Shown one piece after another: positions 1 through 12,306 of a stretch of DNA of 64,000 bases. Position 1 is the stretch's first letter; the number at the start of each line of letters is the position of its first letter. The stretch covers positions 101,011 to 165,010 of the forward strand of contig MNCI01036526.1 in the NCBI GenBank assembly GCA_015680685.1. The letters are read 5' to 3'. Under the pieces are notes generated by a model. It worked only from the letters and a program-made list of their open reading frames with translations, made no database searches and was not told the DNA's origin. The stretch comes from Gnetum montanum. Taxonomy: Eukaryota > Streptophyta > Gnetopsida > Gnetales > Gnetaceae. The position numbers and the translations under genes are program-made.

Positions 1-2
1 TA

Positions 3-557
3 GGCTAATATAAAATTCACAAGATGCATGTTGATGATGGTGCAGCAACCAATGTCATCCCATTCTTTGTCATTGAAAAGCTTGGCCTGGTTGACCAAAT
101 TAGGTCAACAACAACAACGTGCTTAAAATCCTTCAATGGAACATGTGTGGTTGTAAAAGGAATAGTCACAATATATTTTGTGAAAGAGGAGTAATTCCCC
201 ACAAATGGTGAATTCATTATGGTTGAAGAAATGCATAAATTCAATCTAATTCTAGAGAGGTCTTGGCTAGCCCAACTTCGGACCATTTCTTCACCCATTC
301 ACCAAGAGATCCACTTGCCTTATGAGGGTGGGGAGGTGGTGATCTTTGGTGATAATGTAGCCCCTCCAATCATCAACAATGTAGATACAGAACAAGGGTC
401 AAAGGTAGAGTTCTCTAAAGATGCACCACTTGTTCAAAATGAAAGTCAATGTTGTTTGGCTGATTTTAAACAACCAAGTGAAATGTGCAACCTTCCTAAG
501 GGAGCTCTTTGGGTAGAATTGCCCTTCTGTGCAATAGATGAAGTTCTAGGAGAATAA
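3..557 (+). pseudogene. Retrotransposon aspartic protease, 3' half of gag-PR frame
   Basis: The frame starting at base 3 reads through a pepsin-like retroviral protease. The active-site-like segment VDDGAATNV is at about 33-59, and the flap and second half (LILERSWLAQLR, then IHQEIHLPYEGGEVVIFGD) at about 246-350. The same order occurs in minus orientation at 52,300-53,112 and 61,408-62,208, with the closest match in the RSWLAQLR region. In-frame stops at 6-8 and 195-197 break it. In the family the protease would mature Gag and Pol. The upstream gag part lies outside the window. The frame ends at 557, shortly before the hairpin repeats, as in the other two copies. Confidence 0.8.
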
Positions 558-782
558 TATCTTGTGCCTCCTAGGCCCTACACACCTCCTATTCCCCATC
601 AGGTTAGAAAATACTTACGTGACTAAGGCATGCCATTAGTTCACTTTCATGTTTCACTTGTCCTTTTTCCTTTGCCTATACAATTACGATTACATTATTG
701 TTTACATCCTGTGTTAGTTATGTCATTTCTTTATATCATGTATTTTTGTTTAGCATTTTTCAGAAAAAAAAATAACATGGCT
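558..782 (+). other. Noncoding spacer after protease
   Basis: No coding homology seen. It contains pyrimidine-rich stretches and a short A-run (765-774). It lies between the protease end and the hairpin repeat array, like 52,076-52,300 in the complete element. Confidence 0.5.
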
Positions 783-1010
783 CAAAAATACCATAAACTA
801 TTGCATGGCCTGCCAAGGCCTAAAACTGGGAACCAACTCACTTTTACATGATGGCCAAAAATAGTGTTAAACTAGCAATGGCTTGAAATGGCCTTAAACT
901 AGTGATGACCCAAAACGACCATAAACTAGCAATGACCCAAAACGACCTTAAACTAGCGATGATCCTTCTGCCATGGCCTTAAACTAGCATAGGGCCCTCA
1001 AGGGCCTAAT
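783..1010 (+). repeat. Degenerate hairpin repeats, GGCC type
   Basis: Five to six diverged units of about 35 bp share the core GGCC-TTAAACTAG, with variants in which GGCC has become GACC or GGCCA. This is the reverse complement of the units at 51,940-52,067, as expected from the opposite element orientation. The array lies between the converging protease frame and the opposite-strand gene, the same place as in the complete element and element B. Confidence 0.7.
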
Positions 1011-1218
1011 TGCATCAATTAAATCGCAAGTCAAAGATACAATAACATTACATAAAATACAACAAAATGACAAGCAAATAATTGTCACATTTCTATTAAA
1101 TTATCAATAAGATATATAGTTCAATTTTACATCTAAAACATGAAATATCAAAAAGCACAAAATTGCCCAATAGTAGGGCTATATTTTAGGCATTCCAGCC
1201 TACAATGTGTGGTGGGGG

Positions 1219-4200
1219 CTAGGGAGCTTGCTCTTCCTCTTCATCTACTACTTCACTGGGTCCTACACCATCACCTGGGACCTGCATTAAATAAAAATAA
1301 AACAATAAATTATCCAAAAAATGAGGTAACATAAAACATTAAAATAAAGTAAATAAAACTAATGCAAACCAAGCCAACCTAAGAAGGATCCACATCCATG
1401 TCTAGGGGCATCCTGTCGAGTCTAGCCTCTAGTTGTTGGAGGATTTTTTCCTTTGATAACTATGGCCAGTCCTCCTTGCCAAGGTTAATACCTACAAGGG
1501 TTTTCCCTTTTTCTATGGCCATCCATGAGGGTTGTCCTAGTGAAAACCTTGTAGAGATGACCTCTCTAGGAGGCAAAGTGATCTATCTCTCTGAGGTTTC
1601 ACTCACCACTACGTTTTTTGTGAATAGTGCATAAGCCTATGTTGCACTGATTGCATTAAGAAATATCTCTTGCCATCAACACTCCATAGAGTCATCTTGG
1701 TAGTTTTTATGGTATGCTTCATGTTCTTGCTTATAGTGGTGCCTGTGATCCTTTTGAGTTTGGCCCCATTGGTACACTTTCGTTCTATAATCCTTCCAGT
1801 CTTGATTTTTTTCTTGCTAATAGGTCCATCTACAGTTGTTGCTCAATCACCTCACAAGTTGCTTCATTCTTACCTTGAACAGCTAATCAATACCTAATAT
1901 AATTAATTTTGGTCATGTGTCAGCTACCATCTAATTTTTCACATGCCACTAAGAAGTCATAGCGGGATTGTAAGTCCTTCATTTTTGCCTCCTAGCTTGC
2001 CCTCTTTTTCTAAAGCTCTTGCACCCATTTCCATAGGTACTCATTAATGCATATGCACTCCCCCAATGCTCTTGTAGAGTACAACATGAATTTGCTTTCC
2101 TTGTCATATACATGATGAGGCACTTGCTCCACCTTATGGGAAAAATTAGGCATGACATCAATCTAGACTACCCTATTCAGGTTCCACTTAAGTTATGAAT
2201 TTGTCATTACATAATAGCAAGATGATGTTAGCCATGAACCAAGTAAAAATTGGTAAAAATGAAAAAATTAATAAAAATAGACATACCAATCTTAGGTTCT
2301 ATTTTTTTTATATGATCTATCATATCATCCACCATGCCTTGCATGAAGGTAAACTTATTCAAATCCTCCATCCATGGTTGCATGTAGAAGATGGATGTGG
2401 ATGCTGAACATTCAATGGAAACACTGACTGCTGCAACTAACACACTTAGTGATTATCAGATAGACAATAGCTAAGGGTGTGAAAGTTAAAAATAAAAAAT
2501 AAAAAAAGGAGAAGGGAGAAAAATAGCAATGAAACAAATAAAAAAGGAGAATAAAAAAAATGATAGTGCAAAGCTCCTACCCAACAAGCTTGTAGGTGTG
2601 AGAGCGAGGAGATGATCCATCTGCACACCATAAAAAAAAATCTGAAACTCACTCCCTTTGAATTACAACACTTCTTCCCTGAGTTTCCTTAACACTTTGA
2701 TAGATTCACATTCCTCTATTTCTACCATTTGTCCCTCAGGTTGAGGGACATCATCCTCCATGGGCTTCATTATTGCTACAGGGGTTCTCTTACTTGTGTC
2801 ACATAAATTAAATTTAGAATGGTCAATAATGAGTGTAATATAGCATGATACATTATAGCAGTATCAAATAATGCATACTTACAATTTTTTAGTGTAAATT
2901 ATGAAGCTTAAATTGGATTTTTTTGCCACCCTCTTCCACTTCACGTGCGGGCTCCTATATGTGGCTTCTTAATCTTTATTTTGGATGATCTTACTATCTT
3001 GGCAATGAGTTGTGCTCCTCTCACTGGATTTCTGGTGTTGGTTGGTGGGGCCTCCTTGGCACTATCACATGTGTAGTAGGATCATCCTACATTGTCTCTA
3101 GTCATTATGAAAAATGACTCACTAATCACTTCCAAAGTGTCCTGTGACCATGTGGTGTTAAATAGGTAACGAATCCATGGCCTAGAAATTTGGTGGTGGT
3201 CTTACACCACCCACCACCCATTCTCATGAATCACCAAAAAATCCACAAACCTTCTTAGGCATGCTATGAAGAAAGCAAAGTGCACATGTAATCATGCTTG
3301 AAGGTTGTGGCATAGCTTAATGACTTGAGCATGTAGGTTGTTGACAAGGTAATTGGCCCAGTTGTACCATGTCTCCTCCTCTATCATGTCCTTCATCACC
3401 CAAGCTTGCTCAACCTCAAGAATCTTGGAAAAGTAGCTTTGAAAATGCATGAGCTCAAAAGACTAGGTAGAGGTTTTGGACCATAGGTACTTTCACCTCC
3501 TTAATTGGTATTCCTTTATGGACCTTGGAAGTGCCCAACCACTGAACATTTCCTTTATGGTCTAGGTATTTGTTGATCTTTTCTGCAACTAGTAGACCCT
3601 CAAAGGGGATGTTGAATAGTCTACAAAGAATTCATTTGTCATTTCAAAGGTCACTCACACATTACAAATCCATGTGCTAAAGTGATCGACACTCTTAGTG
3701 AAGGATTCAATTAGGGCAATCATTTTGACCATTAGGTCCATGAGCCTAGCCCATGAAGATTCCTTACTTTCTCCACTAGGGTGTTGTAGCATAACCAGTG
3801 TTTTGAACTCTCAACCTCCCTATATTTAAAGATGAGAGTGACCTTAGTGTGACTTATAGAAACCACTGTAACTTCTCTTGAATTAACTGCAACTGCAATA
3901 AGCAAAGGTAAAATTAGCAACATGAGAAAAATAAAGAAAAAGTGAATAAAAATAAATGACACATGACTCACATGGCATGAATGGTCTGTGGGATGGTGGT
4001 AGTGGGATTGAAACTTCCTCCATGCTTGGTATGCCATTTGCCCACTCAGCATCCAACTAGCTAAGAGCTCAACACTAGGAGGGAGTTCCACTAATTCTAC
4101 CATAATTTATCCATTCATTTCTATAGGAAAATTATCAAAAGATGAGAATTCCTATAGGGCAATTTGAGTCAATTTTAACACCCCATCATCATCATGGAGG

Positions 4201-5742
4201 CCATCTACGTCAATGGAAAACCTAAAAATAGACATGAGTAGTTAGCATCTTAAGTCATAATCTAATAAGTAGTATAAGAAATCATAAGGAGACTCACCCT
4301 CCAAGATAATACACCATCCTAGGTGGGTTCTAGAAAAGAGTGTGTAGGTGTCAAATAATGAAGAAAGTGTTTCTCTTGTTGTAGCACTAAAATTCAAGCA
4401 TTTCCCACATCTTGGACAAAATCCTAAGGCCCTTGCAGCCCCGGCCTAAGCTTCCTACTCCTTTGTTGTTAGTAGGCTCATTAGATATGAACCTTAAAAT
4501 GTCTTGGTTCACCTTGGGCAATAGTGTTTCCATTATGAAACTTGCTACTTCTACCACCAAGTGTGACCATATCATCACAATGAAGTGGCATAGAAAAAAT
4601 TTTAGGAATTCTTGTGCACCCAACATAAACCATATCTCTTGGCGGCTTACATGTGTGTCTAGTGCAGGCATAGGCTCGCTCATGTAGCACAAGATGCCCA
4701 CCAACTCAGCTACAATGAGGATGGATTTTAGTAATATCCTATGAACATAATAGTGAAAAAAGGAGAATGTTAGCATAGGATACAAAAATGAAAACATGCA
4801 TATAAATTAAACTTAACATATTAAGAGAAAAGATCATAACTTCGCCCGCAAAGCCCCACTAGAAAGGGATGTCAGCATACACATCTGACATGCCTAGTTC
4901 CCAACAAGGCACAACACTAACATCTACATTGTATAAAAAAAATCCACTAATTGTTGGTTACGCTCCCCATAGAGTGTAACTTTTAAAACTAATTTTTTTT
5001 AAAGTGTTGGTTATGCTTCTTAACTGCAAGATGTTTTCTAAGTGTTGGTTATGCCCCTCAAAAATTGTAACAACCACACAAATGTCCAACTATCAAAAAT
5101 TAAAAAAAAAATTGTAGGGTATGCTCACTACAGAGTGTAAGATATTGAATATGTTGTCTATAAAGTGTGATGCCAAGAAATCAAAATTTCTCTAACTTCT
5201 TGTTATGCTCTTAGGAATGTACCATAGCATAACAGCTGTAACCCTCATAGTCACCCTGCCTAGATTGTCACACTCTATTTCTGCCTTCGAGTCACCTCAG
5301 CTGAGCCCTATCTTGTGCTGCATGTGGGATGCCAAGGAAAACCCTTGTGCCACACTACACATAGGATGCAAATAAATGCTTATTTTGTGCCATGCATGGG
5401 ATGTCAAGAAAACCCTTGTCCCATGTCATGCGCAGGACACCAAACCCTCGTAGCAAAAAACTCAAAAAAGCTAAACAAAAAAAATGCATCACATGCACTC
5501 ACTTCCTTGGCTATGACTCATGATGGACATAGTGATGGTGGTTGTCCCTGATCAAGGTAGGCCACCCTCAAAACTCCAAAATCCCAAAGTAGATAAGAAA
5601 TAATAAAATAAAACCACAAAGGGAGAGCGTACCACCTTACCTGGCTGACAGTGTCTCCTTATAGTCCTCTATGTATGCCATGGGAAGATGCCTCAATGTG
5701 TGTTCTCCTTCATCCACATTGGTGAGGCCAAGGTGTTTTCAT
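1219..5742 (-). pseudogene. Opposite-strand spliced gene of Tat-like element, decayed copy
   Basis: On the minus strand I find the same protein as in the better copy at 47,664-51,744, in the same order. The start is at 5,742. Exon 2 begins near 4,750 after TTCATAG and contains VMIWSHLVVEVASFIMETLL. A segment reading SREVTVVSISHTKVTLIFKY lies near 3,880 after an intron with GTGAGT and TTGCAG ends. A segment reading NKFTFMQGMVDDMI lies near 2,340 before a GTATGT donor. A segment reading PHHVYDKESKFMLYSTRALG lies near 2,100, and IEKGKTLVGINLGKEDWP near 1,480. The last short exon is 1,219-1,281 after AATGCAG and is shorter than its counterpart. Stops are many, and one donor (near 1,377) has changed from GTAAGT to GTTGGC. 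Function unknown. Conserved order and splice sites indicate one gene, not chance reading frames. Confidence 0.75.
4940..5270. repeat. Degenerate TTACGC/GCATAA inverted-repeat modules in intron 1
   Basis: Several modules of the form GTTACGCTCC...GAGTGTAAC or TTATGCTCTT...GCATAAC follow each other here. They resemble the U3 hairpin modules of the Tat-like LTRs (11,160-11,900 and 37,815-38,480). The position is inside the first intron of the opposite-strand gene. Confidence 0.5.
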
Positions 5743-5913
5743 TTACTATAGCACATCATGATTAATTATCACACTCTTTCTTCCTTCTTTCTCTTTGTTA
5801 CGCTCTAGCTTCCACTTTGTTGTTGCTACACTTTGTCTCCCTTAGTCTCAGCTGCACTACACTCAATGACTATTTGCTTTAACTTTGAAAATAATAGATT
5901 TACTATGGTAAAA

Positions 5914-5928
5914 CCCTTATTTATACCC
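5914..5928 (-). promoter_or_regulatory. TATA box of opposite-strand gene
   Basis: Minus strand GGGTATAAATAAGGG, a near-consensus TATA box, 172 bp before the inferred start codon at 5,742. The complete element has ATATAAG 157 bp before the start of its copy. Confidence 0.5.
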
Positions 5929-6379
5929 TTCTGAGTTGAAGGACACATCACCCTCTTAGGGCTTGTCCCATGTTCCACACATAACGTGGGATAAGCGTAA
6001 GACCAAAAGTTAGAAAATTTTTCTAACCTTTCCAATGCCCCCATACTTAGAAATTTTTTTGCATTTTTTTTATTACCCAATAAACATCTAGCTTCGCCTG
6101 GCATTTAAAACCATCCAAGCCTTGTTTAAACCCATGTCTCCTGCATAAACTATGGTTCACTACAACCTTAAACTAATAATTTTATGACCAATTGAGGCTC
6201 TAATGTTATTTTACAATACTTTCTTATTTGATCCAACAACTGCATAGTTAAGCAAATTTTCATAACATTGTCTTCCTTATTTTGTGCATTTTTCCTTATT
6301 AAGACAAGTGCCGCTTGACTTTTTTTTTTGTTGTTTTGTAGGATTTTTGGCAAGATTATAGAGTGAATGCATACGAGAG

Positions 6380-9198
6380 TCTTTATTCACCCTTAGTCTT
6401 AATTGGACCTTACAGTGGTTCCACAAGATGCATAAACACTAAGCTCCTAGAATTTGAGCCTATGACTTATGACACGAACATATCATCCTTAGAGACATCT
6501 CTAGACTAGCTAGACCATCTAGTTAGAGCTCTAGACCTAGAGGTAAGTGACCTAATCAAGGATCTTCTCATTAAAATCCCTATAGTAACATGTAAATGTG
6601 AGGCGAAGACATTGAAACTTAGTTTTTTGTTAGAGCCTCAAATCAAACAAAGCATCTCTAAAGTCCTTAACGATAACATCAAGGCATTCGCATGGTCCTA
6701 CAAGAACATCTCGGGCCTAGACCCTTGCATAATATAACACAAGATTATTCTTGATCCTCAGATAAAATTAGTTAAACAAAAATTTCACAAAGTGAAGCTT
6801 GAGGTGGTGTTGGTAGTTCATGATGAAATCACTAAGCTTTACAAATCTGGTTTCATCCAAGTAGTTTATTACAATGACTAAGTTTCAAACATCATAGTTG
6901 TCCCTTAGAAAAATGGAAGTATAAGCATTTGCATAAACTTCTGAGACTTAAACAAGATGACCATCAAAGATGATTTCCCATTGCCTAGTATTGACTAACT
7001 CATTGATACTATGTCTGGTCATGCTTTGTTGTCGTTTATGGACGGGTTTTCAGGGTACAAGCAAATTGAGATAAACCTAGAGCACCAGCTTAGCATCACC
7101 TTCATGACCCCCTAGGGTATGTTTTGCTATACAATGATGTCCTTTGGAATAATGAATGTATGAGCAACCTATCAATGTGCAATGACATATATCTTTAGTG
7201 ATTATTTACTAGACTTTCTCAATGACTATGTTGATAACATAGGAATTAAGTCCAAGTTAGCAAATGACCATGTAGATGACTTAGACCATGTCCTCAAATG
7301 TTGCCTTAGACATGACCTTAGGCTAAACCCCAAAAAGTGTGTCTTTGGCATCAAAATTGGTTGCATGCTATGCTTTGTAGTATCAAAAGCAAGTATATGT
7401 GTAGACCTCAATAAGGTTAAGGCTATTACCAAATTACCACCATCGGTGAACCTTAAGGAGCTACACAGGTTACAAGGTAGATTACAATTTATACATAGGT
7501 TTATCACTAGATTGATTGATAAGTTGTAGCTAATGCAACATTTTCTCAAAAAGGAGGTCCTCTTTGAGTGGACAACTCAATGCCAAGAGGCATTTGAAAA
7601 CCTAAAAAATGAGTTGGCTCAACTTTTGATTGTCTACCCTTCATAAGAGGATAAGCCATTCTACATTTACCTTGCAACCTTAGAGACTTCCATTGCTTCT
7701 CTACTTTGCCAAAAGAAAGACAATGGCTCAAAGGTACCTGTTTAGTACTTAAGCCATGCACGAGTGGCCCATGAGGAAAAATACAATTATGTAGAGAAAA
7801 ACCATCTCACCTTAGTCTTTGCACTCCAAAAATAGGGATACTATCTTTTCCGTAGTCAAGTTAACATCATTTGCAAAAGCAACGTACTCTGGGTGATTAC
7901 TATGAACATGTATGAAAGTAGTCAAATTGCATGATGGAAGGTAATAACCATGGATTTTGACCTACACTACATAGCATAAACATTGAAAAAAGGTTAAGCA
8001 ATAGCAACACAATTCATAGCTTCACCTATAGATGATGAAGCAGCAATAGATTTGGAATTTGTAGATGAGCATATCAATAGCATAAGTCAAATGCCTACAA
8101 ACTTTGAGGCAATTTTATACTTTGATGATGCTTCAATCACACAAGGTACTAATGTCACTATCATTATCATGTTTCCCTCTAGGGAGATCTGACCCTTTGC
8201 ATAGCATTTTGCATTTCGTTACACAAAACATGTGGTGGAGTATGAAAGTATGCTTAGAGATGTCTTGACATCTCATGATTTAGGAATCCAAAACATAGCA
8301 ATCCAAGGTGATTCATATCTTATTGTCAAACAAGTCATGGAGGTTTACGCTTGCAAGGCATAACATTTACAACTTTATTGTGACTTGGTGAAATACTTGC
8401 TCAAGAAATTTGCAACTATGGATGTCCAAAACATTCCTTGTAATGAAAATTCCATTGCTAATGCATTAGCCACTTTAGCCTTCAGTGTAGTGTGAAACAT
8501 GTTTTTTGCATTGCCCACTTCTATGGTGGATTTCACCAAACCTATAATGCAAATAATAGGCATTGCATGCATAGATACAAGCACAACTTACATCCAAGAG
8601 TGGTATGATGATATTAATACATACCTCCAATAGGAAGAGCCTCCACAAAATCTAACCTATGCCCAAAAAGATGCAGTACAAATGTGATCATGGCAATATG
8701 TCCTTATAGGTGATAACACCTTGTGTCATAGATCCTATGATGAAATATTGTTAACATGTAAGACACCATATAGTCTTGTATATGGATCTGAAGCAATGTT
8801 ACCTATTTAACTATAGGTTCCATCACTTCATATGATACTCTTTAGCTTCATTGATGAGGTTTAGAACAATGAATTAAGGATCATTGACCTCCACTCTATA
8901 GATAAGGAGCACATAGAAAGACTTGATCACATCGAGTGGTACTAGGGAAAGCAATGACAAAAGCACTGTCACAATCAATGTCAATGTCCAATGAAGATGG
9001 GGGATCTAGTCATCAAGGTCATTCACAAGCCTGCAGACAAATTGTTAGCTAACTAGGAAGGGCCTTTTTTGGTCATAAAGGCCTATGACAATGGAGCATT
9101 CAAGCTTGCTGATCTAGACAACAATGAGTTTGTTAATCCAATTAACCACTCATACCTGAATTTGTACTACACCTGGTACATAGTACCATGCCAATGAC
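6380..9198 (+). pseudogene. RT - RNase H - second RNase H - integrase remnant (pol)
   Basis: The sequence follows the pol of the complete element throughout. RT spans about 6,730-7,560; its catalytic box at 7,227-7,238 reads YVDN instead of YVDD. The thumb and tether segment is RLNPKKCVFGIKIGCML. RNase H is at about 7,560-8,060. A second RNase H (ILYFDDASITQG to NSIANALATLA) is at about 8,115-8,480. Integrase is represented only by an N-terminal piece (about 8,690-8,757) joined directly to the C-terminal part (PYSLVYGSEAMLP onward); the zinc finger and the whole DDE core are missing. At least twenty in-frame stops, mostly TAG, make it nonfunctional. The frame ends just before the second repeat array, as in the complete element. 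Confidence 0.88.
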
Positions 9199-9199
9199 A

Positions 9200-9490
9200 A
9201 AGTAAGGTAAAATAACATCTACTATGACATTAAATTGGCATAGAACATCTACGATGACATTAAATTGTCATAGAATGTCCCTAGGCCATAACGTTAAACT
9301 AGCACCCATAGCATGGTTTGCTATGACCTTAAATTGGCCATCCACCATCCACTACTAGCATAGTGATCTACTAGGACCTTAAACTAGCACATCATAATAT
9401 ACCAGGACCTTAAACTGGGTTTACAATCTATTATGACCTTAAACTAGCATAGCATGCAGTCTACCAAGACCTAAAACAAGGTTTGTAGTT
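9200..9490 (+). repeat. Degenerate repeats after pol (ACCTTAAACTAGCA type)
   Basis: Seven or eight units of about 35-45 bp with the core GACCTTAAACTAGCA follow the pol frame. Flanks such as CTATGACCTTAAA and CTACTAGGACCTTAAA show the same layout as the array at 43,261-43,745 of the complete element, read on the opposite strand. The hairpin arms are worn in this copy. Confidence 0.65.
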
Positions 9491-11080
9491 CATCATCCAT
9501 AATTCAATACACATAGTTCTACAAAGAAGCAAGCATGAATACTTCCAATCATTTTTTGCTTGCCCACACCTCTCAGGTAGGGTGGGGTGGGATGTTGTAG
9601 TTCCAGAATGAAGTTCACATTGTCAAGGAAAAACCCTTTGGGACATTTGCAGCATCACCATCCTTAGCATCTTGCTGATCTTCCAAAGATTCCTTTTGGC
9701 ATCTTGCTGACCTTCTTGAGTTATCATCACCATCAATAATCATCTTGGCTGGAGCTCTCACCATTAGCATCACTCATTGGAGAACCAAAGGTACTATGAC
9801 CCAACTACAACACTATCATCCTCTAGCCCTCACCATCACCTAAGCTCAGAAGATCATCCAATAGTACAATTATTTACCATGCTATTGGGTTTCCTAGCTC
9901 CTGCCTATGGTGAGAACTCTTGAGAACCTACATCCCCATCACCTTTAGCCACTTGAGTGCTTAATTATAGTGTGGCTTCTAGAGGTTTTGTAGCCTACTA
10001 TTACCAACACCTACGTTAGCCTTCCTACTTTGGACATTACATGCACCTATAACTAACACAGCATTCATGGCCCTTGAAATGCCCTTGCAAATAGGACTTC
10101 ACCTTCATCTCACATGGTGTGGTCATTTTTCTTGTTTTCTCTATGTTGTGTTTATAGGATGAAGTCTCAGTGACATTGTTCAAAGGTACATTTCATTGTA
10201 GTGGCAAGTCATTGCACCACTCTGATGTGTCCATTTTGGCTCACTAAGCTACTTAAGCATGCACATCCCTACTACCCCACTATAGCAAATTCACCTCTAC
10301 CTCTTGATCTTACACCTTCCTATATTGCCTATAAGCTTCTTTGATGCACATGGTACCTTTCTTGTAGTTAATTGTAGAACCCATGATGGACATAATGCAA
10401 CTTGTCTTATGAGGATACTTTGTGGGCTAGTCAAAGCTCCAAATGGATGTAACACAACTCATATTAGGGAGGAAATAGCTATCCTATAGATGCGATGCGG
10501 TTGCTTCTAAGAAAATTTTGTTAAGTGGCATGTAGTCTGCCCAATAAAAAAATAAAAGAAAAGAGAGAGAGAAAATGAAAAAGAAGTAAGGAAGCAGAAA
10601 CAAAAAACCAAAAACAAAACAAAAAGAAAAGAGATAGAAAAAAGAAAAAACAAAACCAAAAGTGAAAGAAAATGGGATGAAACAAGTGCTCAAATAAAAG
10701 TAGTACAATTGCCATTTCACAACCCATCCAACCCCAGATCAACCCTCTCACAAGCACTCTAATGAGAGGTCAAAATTCTAAGGGTAGGCCATTTTTGCAT
10801 GCTCACTCCCTCACAAGAAGTCTGATGAGGGATCATGATTTGGCAACAAGCCATCATAATGCTGCATCCTACAGCCACATGCATAATGAACATCCTTCCC
10901 ACTTGTTATCCCTTAACCGCCCCCTCTTCAACATATTCCCTATCATACTCTATGCCCTTGGCACTCTTAAGCATAGTGAAGCATTGTCTGATTGAGCAGT
11001 GATAAGCAATGTTGGAGCCATGTTCATTGTGGTGTTTTTTATTCTTTGTTGATGTCTCTTGGGCCAATCCTTCAAACATA
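9491..11080 (+). other. 3' noncoding region of element A
   Basis: No protein homology seen. A long A/G-rich tract occupies about 10,540-10,690, and a GGGTGGGGTGGGATG run lies near 9,580. The stretch corresponds to 42,132-43,260 of the complete element, where I also see no gene. Confidence 0.5.
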
Positions 11081-11096
11081 AACAAAGAGGGGCCAA
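11081..11096 (+). other. Polypurine tract
   Basis: AACAAAGAGGGGCCAA directly precedes the LTR start TGAAACACC. The complete element has ACAAAGAGGGGCCAT in the same place (minus strand, 42,118-42,133). Confidence 0.8.
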
Positions 11097-11159
11097 TGAA
11101 ACACCACCAACTTCAAGCTTTTGTAGTTCAATGAAAAATGTGTCTAAGTGTTAAAACTT

Positions 11160-11900
11160 GACAAATTTGTTCCTAAGTCTAGTGTTACGCTCTCCAACAT
11201 AGCTAGCATAACACACCTTGAGGCCTATGTTGCAAGGTTTTTCTAAGTGTTAGCAGTAGTCACATGAAAATTTTTCTATGTGTCTTGCTACACTCTTAGT
11301 TTTTCTACTACACTCCCCAGTGTAGGCAGTGTAGCACACACTTTTATGGCTAGTTTGCCCAAGTGTCAGGCTGAAAGTGATTAAGGATTTCTTGGGATGG
11401 ATGAAACAATTAGGAAAATTTTCTATCTCCTAGGTTATCATGCTTGCTACACTCCCCAACGTACCTAGCTTGACACGTCCTAGTAGCTAGTTCACCCAAG
11501 TACCAAGCTAGAGGTTTTCAAAAGTGCTCAAGATGGCAAAAATAGTTCGGAGAATTTTCTATCTTTCAGGTAGTCATGCTTTGCTATGCTCCATAGCATA
11601 GTAAGAGTGACATAGGTTCAAGTGCCCAATTTTGCCCAAGTGTTCAACAAGGATCTATCAAGCTAGCTTGACATGGAAGACACATTTGGCAAATTTACTA
11701 ACTTTTGAGGCTACCTATCCTACTATGCCCCATAGCGTAGCTAGCGTTCCATGAAGAAAGACTATAGATTTCATCAAAATTTGGTTAAGTATCCCTACTA
11801 TGCTCCCTAGGGTGGCTTGTGTAACCAATGTGAAAAATCAAAATTCTACAAATTTTCACTAGGTTTTGTGTTACGCTCTAGAGCATAGCTAGCTTGACAC
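11160..11900 (+). repeat. U3 tandem hairpin modules
   Basis: Seven or so modules of about 85-120 bp, each with an inverted repeat such as GTGTTACGCTCTCC...GCATAACAC or CTATGCTCCATAGCATAG, separated by spacers like CCAAGTGTCAGGC. The same modules, in other sequence versions, are in the LTRs at 36,782-38,528 and 40,575-42,117. Confidence 0.6.
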
Positions 11901-12298
11901 TAGAGAAAAGCCTCTAGAACTTGGCATTAGACTTCATCTCAACTTCGATGTCTCTCCAACAACCAAGATCAGTAGTTTGCATTTCTTTTGCACCCCCCAT
12001 TGGTCCCCAAAATTGCCACTATGCTTAACCCTACTTGAAAGAGGGGAAGATGTAGTCCCAGAGCATAGCCTTCAAGTTGCATTATCTTTGCACTATTTGC
12101 AGGCACATTGTAGTCTCTCAAAATCTAGCAAATGCAGTCTAGGTAGTGTAGTCACAGTCCAACAATCTCTAGGAACCTGTTGCTATCCTTCAAAGTGTAA
12201 CACTTTGCTACTCTCATGAGAGCATAACATGTTAGCATAACCCCATCTACACTCATGCTACATGGCATCCAATCCATGTTTCATGCTAAAACTAGCCC

Positions 12299-12306
12299 TA
12301 TAAATA
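12299..12306 (+). promoter_or_regulatory. LTR TATA box
   Basis: TATAAATA in the context GCCCTATAAATACCC, the expected core promoter of the LTR. The context is the same as in the LTR at 36,782-38,528. Confidence 0.65.

Noticed and set aside
4412-4687. Plus-strand frame in element A
   Set aside because: Shadow of exon 2 of the opposite-strand gene, whose minus reading matches 48,052-48,501.
10484-10757. Phe/Leu-rich minus-strand frames as membrane proteins
   Set aside because: They are the complement of an A/G-rich low-complexity tract in the 3' noncoding region of element A.
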